Source: Dyella solisilvae (GTDB taxonomy: Bacteria > Pseudomonadota > Gammaproteobacteria > Xanthomonadales > Rhodanobacteraceae). Taken from it: a DNA stretch of 64,000 nucleotides. A program made the translations under genes and the position numbers. The stretch lies in the NCBI RefSeq assembly GCF_003351225.1, contig NZ_QQSY01000001.1:872124-936123 (forward strand), given 5' to 3'. This document shows positions 46,225-54,047 of this stretch, piece after piece; within the stretch, counting starts at the first letter, position 1, and each line of letters begins with the position of its first letter. A model generated the notes under the pieces. It saw only the letters and a program-made list of their open reading frames with translations, was not told the origin of the DNA and made no database searches.

Positions 46225-46248
46225 GGCCCCGACACTCACGCCGGGGCC
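46225..46248. terminator. Hairpin between convergent RidA and small periplasmic gene
   Basis: GGCCCCG and CGGGGCC are 7-bp complementary arms with a 10-bp loop, between convergent genes. No T run, so it is a weak or Rho-assisted end at best. Confidence 0.4.
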
Positions 46249-46261
46249 CGGCCATCAAGCC

Positions 46262-46507
46262 TCAATGGCTGGGTTCGGTCTGCGGCAGCGTCGACTTGGC
46301 CGTGCGCTTGGCCGACTTGCTGCCCTTCTGCTTGGGCTGGCCGTTGTTTTCCGACTTGTTCTTGTGGTGGTGATGCGAAGAAGAACTCGCCGGCTGCGTC
46401 GCTGCCGGCTTGGGCGCGGCCGCCTGCGGGGCAGCTTCCTGAGCCAGCACGGAACCGGAAAGAGCGACACCCGCCACAAGCAGGGAAGCGATCGCGAACT
46501 TACGCAT
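46262..46507 (-). CDS. Small secreted His/Lys-rich protein
   Basis: The 81-aa precursor has signal peptide MRKFAIASLLVAGVALSGSVLA. The mature ~58 residues are low complexity: an Ala/Pro stretch, SSSSHHHHKNK, then a Lys/Ser-rich tail (GSKSAKRTAKS). GAGGT upstream supports the start. The His cluster suggests metal binding and the Lys residues polyanion binding, but both are guesses. Confidence 0.65.
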   Translation of the reverse strand: MRKFAIASLLVAGVALSGSVLAQEAAPQAAAPKPAATQPASSSSHHHHKNKSENNGQPKQKGSKSAKRTAKSTLPQTEPSH

Positions 46508-46696
46508 GATGATGAACCTCGGACGTCTGATGCCGCGGACCCGGCCGGAACCCGGCAAGCCACGGGTGGCGCGACAACTACACATTGGCATGTTTCGAGA
46601 CGCCGCGGAACAGCGTGCGTCAACGATGCGCACGCGACGTTCGCGGCGTGCGCCTTGACATTGCAACTCCCTAACAAGCCACGAAGTTTCTTGCGC

Positions 46697-47479
46697 TCAC
46701 GCCACGCAGCGCTGCAGCAACTGGCCAATCAGCTCCTGGGCCTTGGCCGCCTTTGCCTCGTCGTACGCGAAGCTGTCCTCGTCCATGTAATTGAGCTGCG
46801 CGAGCTCCAGCTGCACGGCCTCGACGCCGTCTGCCGGCCGCCCGTAGTGACGGGTGATATAGCCGCCCTTGAAGCGGCCATTGACCACGAAACTGTATGA
46901 CGACTGCGCTTCCAGCGCGCCTTGCAGCGCCTGCTGCAACGCCTGCGAACAGCTCGCGCCTTCGGCGGTGCCAAGATTGAAGTCGGGCAACTGGCCCTCG
47001 AACAGCATCGGCACCCGGCTGCGAATCGAGTGACCCTCCCACAGCACCACACGGCCATGCTCGGCGCGCAGGCGGTCAAGTTCTTGCGAAAGCGCCTGGT
47101 GGTACGGATGCCAGAATTCATTTACCCGCTGTTGAATTTCTTCCGCTGACGGCTCGGCGCCATCGAGGTAAAGCGGTTCGCCGTCGAAGCCGATGGTCGA
47201 CACCAGGCCGGTTTCGCGGCGCCCCGGATACAGCGCCCGACCGTCGGCCGGGCGATTGAGGTCCACCACGTAGCGCGACGCCGTTGGACGCAGCACGCTC
47301 GCGCCCAGCGCACGGGCCAGCGGCTCGTACAGGCGCCCCACATGCCAATCGGTATCGACCGATCTGCGCGCCGCCGGACGCATGCGCGCGGCGATCGCCT
47401 CGGGAATGTAGCTGCCGTCGTGCGGCAGGCTGATCAGCAGCGGTGCGACGCCGCGATGGAGCGTGTAGGTCGAGGTCAT
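46697..47479 (-). CDS. hutG: N-formylglutamate deformylase
   Basis: The 260-aa zinc hydrolase converts N-formylglutamate to glutamate and formate, the last step of one histidine-degradation branch. Family blocks seen: SLPHDGSYIP, DTDWHVGRL, RYVVDLNRP and GRVVLWEGHSIRS. No hutH, hutU or hutI lies nearby, so it is an orphan copy and may be a moonlighting or relocated member. Chemistry is supported by sequence, pathway context is not. Confidence 0.88.
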   Translation of the reverse strand: MTSTYTLHRGVAPLLISLPHDGSYIPEAIAARMRPAARRSVDTDWHVGRLYEPLARALGASVLRPTASRYVVDLNRPADGRALYPGRRETGLVSTIGFDGEPLYLDGAEPSAEEIQQRVNEFWHPYHQALSQELDRLRAEHGRVVLWEGHSIRSRVPMLFEGQLPDFNLGTAEGASCSQALQQALQGALEAQSSYSFVVNGRFKGGYITRHYGRPADGVEAVQLELAQLNYMDEDSFAYDEAKAAKAQELIGQLLQRCVA

Positions 47480-47507
47480 CGGGCGAGTCTAACGGGGTAG
47501 AAGCAGG

Positions 47508-47591
47508 AGTGAGTGAAGAGGAGTGAGAAGTCAGAGAAAAGAAGGTGTTGCCTTCTCTCACTACTCACTCCTCTTCACTCACTTCTCGCCT
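47508..47591. repeat. Dispersed repeat, copy 2 (perfect 20-bp hairpin)
   Basis: Arms at 47508-47527 and 47564-47583 are perfect 20-bp complements (left arm starts AGTGAGTGAAG). Positions 47555-47591 equal 1367-1403 exactly. The unit lies between gor and hutG on the minus strand. It has no poly-T tract. Confidence 0.85.
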
Positions 47592-48937
47592 CAACCCATG
47601 AGCACGAGTTCTTCCGCCGAGCTCGGATGGATCGCCACCGTCGCGTCGAGGTCGCGCTTGCGCAGCCCCATCTTCATCGCCACGGCGAATCCTTGCAGCA
47701 TTTCTTCCGCGCCAGCGCCTAACACATGGATGCCCACCACGCGCTCGTCCGCGCCAACGCACAGCAGCTTCACCAGGGTCTGCGGCCCCGCCTTCACCAC
47801 CGCCGACTGCAACGGCGTAAAGCGGCTGTGATAGACGCGCAGCGCATCACCGTGACGCGACCGCGCCTGCGCCTCGGTGAGGCCAACCATCGCCAGTGGC
47901 GGCTCGGCGAACACCACGCTGGGAATGTTCTCGTAATCGAGACGGCTATCAGGCTCGCCACCGAACAGGCGATCGGCCAGCCGTCGTCCGGCCGCAACCG
48001 CCACTGGGGTGAGTTCCTCGCGACCGGTGACGTCACCGACAGCGCACACACCTGTCACGCTGGTGTTCTGCCAGGCATCGGTGACGACGTGCCCCTCCTC
48101 ATCGACTTGAACGCCGGCAGCGTCGAGGTCGAGGCGCTCGGTGTCGGGAATGCGCCCGACGGCCCACAACAAGGCGTCACAAGGACTGCCCGGACCGTTG
48201 ACCGCATCGTCGAGGACCAGACCCTCACCCTCCCGCTGCAGCCCACCAACCTGCACGTCGTGAGTGATCACGACGCCCTGCGCGCGCAGATGCTCTTCCA
48301 GCGCTTCCACCAACTCTCCATCGAAATCGGCCAGCAGGCGGCTGCGTACGTGCAACGAGATCTCGCTGCCGAGCGCGCGCAGCAGGCCGGCGAACTCCAC
48401 TGCGATGTAACCGCCACCCACAATGGCGATGCGTCGTGGCAACGCATGCAGGGCGAATATGTCGTCGGAGACCATGCCCAGCTCGAAGCCCGGCACGTCG
48501 AGGCGCCGCGGCCGCGCGCCGGTCGCGATCACGATCTGGGTGGCGCGCAGTTCTTCGCCGCACGAAGTGGCCACGGTATTCGGCGAGACGAAGCGACCGG
48601 TTTCCGCGTAGACCTGGATGCCGGAGGCGGCCAATCGACTTGCGTAGCGTTCACGGATGCCATCGATATAGACCTGGCGGTGCTGACGGAAGCGCTCCCA
48701 GTCGAGCTGACCGGGCTGCGAAGCAAAGCCGTAATCGAGCGCCAGCCGCTGGCCCTGGGCGAGCTGCGCGGCATACCACAGCGCCTTCTTCGGCACGCAG
48801 CCGACGTTCACGCAGGTGCCGCCAAGAGCGCCAGGTTCCAGCAAGGCCACGCGGGCGCCATGGCGCGCGGCGCGGAAGGCCGTGGCGAGGCCGCCCGAAC
48901 CGCCGCCAAGCACGATCAGGTCAAAGGTTTCAGCCAT
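47591..48937 (-). CDS. gor: Glutathione-disulfide reductase-like oxidoreductase
   Basis: The 448-aa FAD/NAD(P)H disulfide reductase has the FAD-binding GGGSGGLATA, redox-active disulfide in GGTCVNVGCVPKK, NAD(P) motif VGGGYIAVEFAG and the C-terminal HPSSAEE dimer-interface His. The HPSSAEE ending and length fit glutathione reductase; a related mycothione or trypanothione-like reductase is less likely in this lineage. Start at 48937. Confidence 0.88.
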   Translation of the reverse strand: MAETFDLIVLGGGSGGLATAFRAARHGARVALLEPGALGGTCVNVGCVPKKALWYAAQLAQGQRLALDYGFASQPGQLDWERFRQHRQVYIDGIRERYASRLAASGIQVYAETGRFVSPNTVATSCGEELRATQIVIATGARPRRLDVPGFELGMVSDDIFALHALPRRIAIVGGGYIAVEFAGLLRALGSEISLHVRSRLLADFDGELVEALEEHLRAQGVVITHDVQVGGLQREGEGLVLDDAVNGPGSPCDALLWAVGRIPDTERLDLDAAGVQVDEEGHVVTDAWQNTSVTGVCAVGDVTGREELTPVAVAAGRRLADRLFGGEPDSRLDYENIPSVVFAEPPLAMVGLTEAQARSRHGDALRVYHSRFTPLQSAVVKAGPQTLVKLLCVGADERVVGIHVLGAGAEEMLQGFAVAMKMGLRKRDLDATVAIHPSSAEELVLMG

Positions 48938-48995
48938 TCCCCTCTCCCTTTCAAACCCCAACCCTAAGCGAGCAGGCGATCAGGCGGCGTCAAGG

Positions 48996-50255
48996 TCAGA
49001 CGCCAAAGCGCGCCGGTGCATAAGGAGCGGGGTCGATCGCCGGGTTCTCGCCACGCATCAGCGACGCGACCAGCTCGCCGGTCGCCGCCGACATGCTCAC
49101 GCCGAGCATGCCGTGCGCGGTGGCGAGCATCAGGTTGGACCATCGCGAACTTGGCCCGATGATCGGCACCTCGTCCATGCTCATCGGACGCCATCCCCAC
49201 CATTCCTCCAGCAGTTGCGCGCCCTCAGGTTCGCGCAAGCCTTGGGCGGCGCCGCGGCGCAGCGCATCCAGGCGCGTGCGGTTAAGTCCTTCGACGTAAC
49301 CGGAGAACTCCATCGTGCTGCCCAGACGATAGCCACTGGCCCAGGTGGTGACGCAGACCGAAGCCTCGCGCAACACCAGCGCATGACGCGGCGCCAGCTG
49401 CGGGCGCGTATAGGTCAGCGAATAGCCTTTGCCCGGCTGCATCGGCAGGCGCAGCCCCAGTTGCTTGCCCAGCAGTGGCGACCACGCGCCCAGCGCCATC
49501 ACCACGCGGTCGCCGCTGAACACGCCACGCGACGTTCGCACGTGGTCGATGCGCCCGTCCTTGACGCCAAGCTGATCGATGCGCGCGCCCGTCTCGATGT
49601 CGCCGCCAAGCTCGACGACGCGGCGCGCCAGTTCCGCGACGAACCGGTCCGGTCGCAGGCGGGCATCGCCCGGATGGTAGAGGCCACCGGCCACGCCCGG
49701 CTTCAGCGCCGGTTCGCGTGCTTCCACCTCGTCGCTGCGCCAACGCTGCACCTCCACGCCCAGGCGATCCAGCAGCTCCGCGTGGTGGCGCTCGTCGTCC
49801 TGTAGCGCGCGCGGTGTGCGGTACACATACAACTCGCCCTCGTGACCGAATTCACAGTCGAGGTGTTCGTCGTGCACCAGCACTTCCAGCAGCCGGCGCG
49901 AGTGTTGCAGGATGGCCGAGCGCGCCTGCGCGGCATGCTGGAAATCACGCCAGTTGCAGTGGCGCGCAAAGCCCAGCAGCCAACGCAGGCGTGGACCGTC
50001 GAAGCGTGGATTGAGGTAAAGCGGCGCGTCGGCGCGCAGCATCGAGCGCAACGCGACGCCGAGCATGCCGGGCATGGCGAGCGGGGCGGCGTGGCTGGGC
50101 GTGATCGTTCCACAATTGCCGTGCGAACTGCCGCAACCCGGCGTACCCTGCTCCAGAACGCGCACGGTAGCCCCGGATTTCCGCAGGTAATAAGCGCAGG
50201 CCAGGCCGATGACACCGCCGCCAAGAATCAACACATCACTGCGTGAAGCATCCAT
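48996..50255 (-). CDS. FAD-dependent D-amino-acid dehydrogenase (DadA-like)
   Basis: The 419-aa flavoprotein opens with the dinucleotide motif VLILGGGVIGLACAYYL. GCGSSHGNCGTITPSHAAPLAMPG is the DadA-family segment, and RPMSMDEVPIIGPS near the end closes the FAD site. Candidates are D-alanine/D-amino-acid dehydrogenase or a D-hydroxyproline dehydrogenase; no neighbouring pathway gene decides. The start at 50255 has no strong ribosome site. Confidence 0.82.
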   Translation of the reverse strand: MDASRSDVLILGGGVIGLACAYYLRKSGATVRVLEQGTPGCGSSHGNCGTITPSHAAPLAMPGMLGVALRSMLRADAPLYLNPRFDGPRLRWLLGFARHCNWRDFQHAAQARSAILQHSRRLLEVLVHDEHLDCEFGHEGELYVYRTPRALQDDERHHAELLDRLGVEVQRWRSDEVEAREPALKPGVAGGLYHPGDARLRPDRFVAELARRVVELGGDIETGARIDQLGVKDGRIDHVRTSRGVFSGDRVVMALGAWSPLLGKQLGLRLPMQPGKGYSLTYTRPQLAPRHALVLREASVCVTTWASGYRLGSTMEFSGYVEGLNRTRLDALRRGAAQGLREPEGAQLLEEWWGWRPMSMDEVPIIGPSSRWSNLMLATAHGMLGVSMSAATGELVASLMRGENPAIDPAPYAPARFGV

Positions 50256-50307
50256 GAGGTTATTGTAGCGTCGCAATTGCCGGCCCTAACCCCGAGGGAT
50301 CAGAGCG

Positions 50308-51669
50308 ATGGACAGGTCTGATAGGAAATCTGGCTGGGTCAGCCACGCATGGCGTCGGGCCATGCTAGCCGCAACGGCCATGGCCGGCCTACTGGCCATG
50401 GCGTCACAGGCAAGCGCACAAAAGACGCCGCCCTCCGTTCCGTCCCCTGCGCAAACATCGTCACCGGCCCGGGCATCGTCGGGCACGCAGGTGTCGCGCG
50501 ATCTGTTCACCGAGACGGCGCACATCAAGAGCGACCTGATGCGCTACTTGTACCTGCGCGAGGTGATGCCGCAACTGACCAAGGACGATCGCCTGATCGA
50601 CCAGCAGTTGCTCTCCACGGTGGAGGACGAACTGGGCCTGTACGACGAGGCGATCATCGATTTCCCCTTCGACAACCGCGTGCAGACACCCGTACCGCTG
50701 CCCTCGCCCACCGATTGGCAGGCGGCGGACGCAGCGAGCGAGATCGCGAAACTCGCCGCCTCACGGCATATCGTGATGATCAACGAGGCGCACCACGATG
50801 CGCACACGCGCGAACTGACCCTGGCCTTGCTGCCCAAGCTGCGCGCCGAGGGATTCAACTATTTCGCCGCCGAAGCGCTGAGCAACAACGACACCGACCT
50901 GATGAAGCGGGGCTATCCGATCGCCAGCTCCGGCAGCGAGTACCTGCACGAGCCGCTGTACGGCCAGATCATCCGCGAGGCGATCCGGCTGGGTTTCAAG
51001 ATCGTGGCCTATGAATCGGATGCCGATCTGCTGGCCGAGCGCGAAGCCGGACAGGCCAACCTGATCTATCGCCAGGTGTTCGCCAAGGACCCCAAGGCCA
51101 AGCTGTTCGTGCATGCCGGCTACGCCCATATCGACAAGGCGCCGGGCAACCTTGGAGGCAGCATCAAGCCGATGGCCATGCAGCTGAAGGAGCTGACCGG
51201 CTTCGACCCGTTGTCGATCGACCAGACCCGCTGGCGTGACATCGGTCCGATGCCCAAGACCGAGCCGTACCAGCAGCTGTATGCGCAATTCCCGGTGGAC
51301 CGGCCGTCGGTGCTGATCAGCCGGCTGAGCGGCAGCGTGTGGGCCTCCGATCCGGCGAGGCACGACGTCGACGTGATCCTGCCGCCCTCGGGCCACGAGC
51401 GTCGCCCCCACTGGCTGGCCCTCGGCGGGGCGCGCCAGTCACGGGTGGTGTCCAGCGAGATGTGCCAGCGCCAGTTGCCCTGCGTGGTCGAGGCGCGCTA
51501 CGCCAACGAGTCGGATGACGCCATCCCGGCGGATCGCTACGTTTTCCTCACCGACAACAGCATGAACACGCTCTACCTATGGCCCGGCGAGTACAAGATC
51601 ACCAGCCATGATCGCGAGGGGCGCAAATTGAGTGATCGCACCATCACGGTCGACAAGCCCGGCTCATGA
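50308..51669 (+). CDS. Secreted protein with a ChaN/EreA-like fold (unknown function)
   Basis: The 453-aa precursor has a twin-Arg-like start (WRRAMLAATAMAGLLA) and cleavage near ASA-QK. The core carries INEAHHDAHTRELT (Asn159, Glu160, His162-163), followed by LLPKLRAEGFNYFAAEAL, a layout known from ChaN/TIKI/erythromycin-esterase-like metal enzymes. A C-terminal ~130-residue beta domain follows. Substrate unknown. It is divergent from the DadA-like gene by 52 bp. Confidence 0.65.
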   Translation: MDRSDRKSGWVSHAWRRAMLAATAMAGLLAMASQASAQKTPPSVPSPAQTSSPARASSGTQVSRDLFTETAHIKSDLMRYLYLREVMPQLTKDDRLIDQQLLSTVEDELGLYDEAIIDFPFDNRVQTPVPLPSPTDWQAADAASEIAKLAASRHIVMINEAHHDAHTRELTLALLPKLRAEGFNYFAAEALSNNDTDLMKRGYPIASSGSEYLHEPLYGQIIREAIRLGFKIVAYESDADLLAEREAGQANLIYRQVFAKDPKAKLFVHAGYAHIDKAPGNLGGSIKPMAMQLKELTGFDPLSIDQTRWRDIGPMPKTEPYQQLYAQFPVDRPSVLISRLSGSVWASDPARHDVDVILPPSGHERRPHWLALGGARQSRVVSSEMCQRQLPCVVEARYANESDDAIPADRYVFLTDNSMNTLYLWPGEYKITSHDREGRKLSDRTITVDKPGS

Positions 51670-51761
51670 AGGCCGAGACCGATTCCAGCAATTACTCACA
51701 ACTATCTTCCAAGCCATTGATTTGCTAACCTCGGCACCGTCTCACGCCGAGGGGAAGCTTG

Positions 51762-52334
51762 ATGTGCCTGGACCCCGCCGATCCGTCCGTGCATCGGCCC
51801 GCGCGCTGGCGCGCGACGCGGCATCTGCTGTTGGGCGCGGTGGTCCTGTTGCTGGCCGCCTGCGCCAGCGGCGCCCGGCGTCCGGAGCCGACATACCGTG
51901 ACTCGCATTCCTCCCTGGCCAACGAGCCCGCCCGCGCCCCGTCCGGCGCCACCGGCACCGCCAATGACGTGCTGTTCCGCGCCATCGCCCTGGTCGGCAC
52001 GCCTTATCGCTGGGGCGGCAACACGCCGGACGGCGGCTTCGATTGCAGCGGCCTGGTGGACTACATCTACCGCAGCGCCGCCGGCCTGATGCTGCCCCAC
52101 AGCTCGCGCGAGATGTCCCAGCTGGGTGGCGCCCGGGTGCGCCAGATGACCGACCTGATGAGCGGCGACCTGGTGTTTTTCGGCGGCAATGACGGCATCA
52201 GCCACGTCGGCGTCTACGTCGGCAAGGGCCGTTTCGTGCATGCGCCGAACAGCGGCGGCACCGTGCGGCTGGATGACATCGACGGCCCGTACTGGCGCGA
52301 TCATTTCGCGTTCGGCAAGCGCCTGCTCGACTAA
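51762..52334 (+). CDS. NlpC/P60-family lipoprotein
   Basis: The 190-aa precursor from ATG 51762, with GGGGAAG upstream. The signal ends with a lipobox LAACA (Cys ~33). The C-terminal NlpC/P60 domain contains the catalytic Cys in GGFDCSGLVDYIY, the His in ISHVGVYVG and a third polar residue in HAPNSGG. It is a probable outer-membrane-anchored peptidoglycan endopeptidase (Spr/MepS type). Confidence 0.88.
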   Translation: MCLDPADPSVHRPARWRATRHLLLGAVVLLLAACASGARRPEPTYRDSHSSLANEPARAPSGATGTANDVLFRAIALVGTPYRWGGNTPDGGFDCSGLVDYIYRSAAGLMLPHSSREMSQLGGARVRQMTDLMSGDLVFFGGNDGISHVGVYVGKGRFVHAPNSGGTVRLDDIDGPYWRDHFAFGKRLLD

Positions 52335-52494
52335 GCTCCGCCCCTCTTCCCCTGCAGGAGCGCACTGGATGCGCAGCGGCGGCATGACTGCGTCTCCGCC
52401 ATGCAACGTCCCCGTGAGGGCCCGCTTTTCGCGCCCGGAGCGGGCTTCCACCGGACAGCCGACCTTTGACCGGGCCTATCGGATCCATCGGAAC

Positions 52495-52516
52495 ATTCAA
52501 TTGTACACAATTGAAT
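52495..52516. promoter_or_regulatory. OhrR operator
   Basis: Perfect 10-bp inverted repeat ATTCAATTGT / ACAATTGAAT with an AC spacer, 21 bp before the ohrR start. OhrR of Xanthomonas binds palindromes of the TACAATT/AATTGTA type, and these bases are included here. Operator use is inferred. Confidence 0.75.
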
Positions 52517-52537
52517 TTTGCACATATGATTCGTCCC

Positions 52538-52996
52538 ATGGAACGCAAACCCACCCCCGATCACCTCCTGCTGGACCGGCAACTGTGTTTTGCGCTGTAT
52601 GCGGCGTCCCGTTCTGTCACCGGCCTGTATCGGCCCTTGCTGGAACCGCTGGGTCTGACCTACCCGCAATACCTGGTGATGCTGGTGTTGTGGGAGCAGG
52701 AAGGCCTGACCGTTCGCGAACTCGGCGCCCGCCTGCAGCTGGATTCGGGGACGCTCACGCCCCTGCTGAAACGGTTGCAGGCGGCGGGGCTGGTCGACCG
52801 CCGCCGCCGCGCCGAAGACGAGCGCGAGGTGGAGATCCGCCTGACAGAGGCCGGCCTGGCCTTGCGTGAGCAGGCCAGCGACATCCCCGAATGCATGGCG
52901 CAACGCCTGCAGCTCTCACTCGAGCAGATGCAGACGCTGCGCGATGAACTGAAGCAACTGACCCGGCAACTCCAACTCTCCCCCACCGAGGAATGA
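52538..52996 (+). CDS. ohrR: Organic-hydroperoxide-sensing repressor OhrR
   Basis: The 152-aa MarR-family regulator. The reactive Cys17 lies in LLLDRQLCFALY as in Xanthomonas OhrR. Recognition helix LDSGTLTPLLKRL and the wing RRRRAEDEREVEI are typical. Hydroperoxides oxidise the Cys and release DNA. It precedes ohr by 4 bp. An ATG at 52526 (MIRPME) is an alternative start. Confidence 0.93.
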   Translation: MERKPTPDHLLLDRQLCFALYAASRSVTGLYRPLLEPLGLTYPQYLVMLVLWEQEGLTVRELGARLQLDSGTLTPLLKRLQAAGLVDRRRRAEDEREVEIRLTEAGLALREQASDIPECMAQRLQLSLEQMQTLRDELKQLTRQLQLSPTEE

Positions 52997-53000
52997 CACC

Positions 53001-53429
53001 ATGAGCATCAGCAAGATTCTCTATACCGCCACCGCCACTGTGACTGGCGGCCGCGAGGGCCATGCAAAGAGTGACGATGGCGTGCTCGATCTGCAGTTGG
53101 TCGTGCCCAAGGGTCTGGGCGGCCCGGGCGGCGCCGGCAGCAATCCCGAGCAGCTCTTTGCGGCCGGCTACGCCGCCTGCTTCGAGGGCGCCGTGCGCTT
53201 CGTGGCCCGCCAGCAGGGTGTGGCGCTGAAGGACGCCTCGGTGACGGCGCATGTGGGCATCGGCCCGCGCGAGCCGACCGGCTTCGGCATCGCGGTGAAG
53301 CTGGACGTGAGCCTGCCCGGCCTCGACCGCGCCGTGGCGCAGGAACTGGTCGACACCGCGCACCGCGACATCTGCCCGTACTCGCACGCGACCCGTGGCA
53401 ACGTGGACGTGCAGATCGCGTTGGTCTGA
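53001..53429 (+). CDS. ohr: Organic hydroperoxide resistance protein Ohr
   Basis: The 142-aa thiol peroxidase reduces organic and lipid hydroperoxides. Catalytic Cys60 (AACFEGA) and resolving Cys125 (RDICPYSHATRGN) match the numbering of Ohr from Xylella. It follows ohrR by 4 bp, giving a bicistronic repressor-effector operon, and ends at a strong terminator. Confidence 0.96.
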   Translation: MSISKILYTATATVTGGREGHAKSDDGVLDLQLVVPKGLGGPGGAGSNPEQLFAAGYAACFEGAVRFVARQQGVALKDASVTAHVGIGPREPTGFGIAVKLDVSLPGLDRAVAQELVDTAHRDICPYSHATRGNVDVQIALV

Positions 53430-53453
53430 GCGCCTCGCCACCGGCAGAAACGA

Positions 53454-53483
53454 CAACGGCGCCGTGAGGCGCCGTTGTTTTTT
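53454..53483 (+). terminator. Intrinsic terminator after ohr
   Basis: Ten-bp stem CAACGGCGCC / GGCGCCGTTG with loop GTGA and a run of six T residues, 24 bp downstream of the ohr stop. Confidence 0.88.
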
Positions 53484-53500
53484 GGACTGAGGGAACGTGG

Positions 53501-53536
53501 CCCCTCACCCTGCCCTCTCCCCATGGGGGAGAGGGG
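53501..53536. repeat. CCCTCTCCCC/GGGGAGAGGG-type repeat
   Basis: Same unit as 33033-33066: CCCCTCACCCTGCCCTCTCC then CCATGGGGGAGAGGGG. It lies between convergent ohr and slyD. Confidence 0.78.
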
Positions 53537-53543
53537 AAATACG

Positions 53544-54029
53544 TCAGTGCGCCTCGGCGCCCGGCGGGTGGGCGTGGCCGTGGGCGATTTCTTCCTCGGT
53601 ACCTTCGCGCACTTCATTGAGGGTGACGTCGAAGTTCAGCGTCTTGCCGGCCATCGGGTGGTTGAGGTCCACGTCGACCGTGGTCATGCCCACCTTCTGC
53701 ACCACCACCACGCGGTGGCCGCCTTCCTTCAGGGCCAGCACGGTGGTCATGCCCGGCTTGAGCTTGCCCGCCTGCTGGAAGTACTTCTTCGGCACGCGCT
53801 GGCTCAGGCCATCCTGGCGCTCGCCGTAGCCCTCGGCCGGGGCGACCTCGACCTGCAGGCTCTCGCCGGCTTCGCGCTCTTCAAGCGCCTTCTCGAGGCC
53901 GGGGATCAGCTGGCCATGGCCCAGCAGCACCCACAGCGGTTCGTTGCGGTCGAGGGAGCTCTCGACCTTCTCCCCGTCCACCGTCAGCGTGTAGTGGAGT
54001 GAGATGACCTTGTCCTTGCCAGCCTTCAT
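53544..54029 (-). CDS. slyD: FKBP-type prolyl isomerase SlyD
   Basis: The 161-aa protein has the split FKBP domain (VISLHYTLTVDGEKVESS, PLWVLLGHGQLIPGLE, FDVTLNEVRE) with an IF chaperone insert in the middle. The short C-terminal tail holds several His (HGHAHPPGAEAH), a reduced version of E. coli's metal-binding tail. Cytosolic folding factor and metallochaperone for nickel enzymes in other species. Confidence 0.93.
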   Translation of the reverse strand: MKAGKDKVISLHYTLTVDGEKVESSLDRNEPLWVLLGHGQLIPGLEKALEEREAGESLQVEVAPAEGYGERQDGLSQRVPKKYFQQAGKLKPGMTTVLALKEGGHRVVVVQKVGMTTVDVDLNHPMAGKTLNFDVTLNEVREGTEEEIAHGHAHPPGAEAH

Positions 54030-54047
54030 TGCATGTCTCGTGATGGA

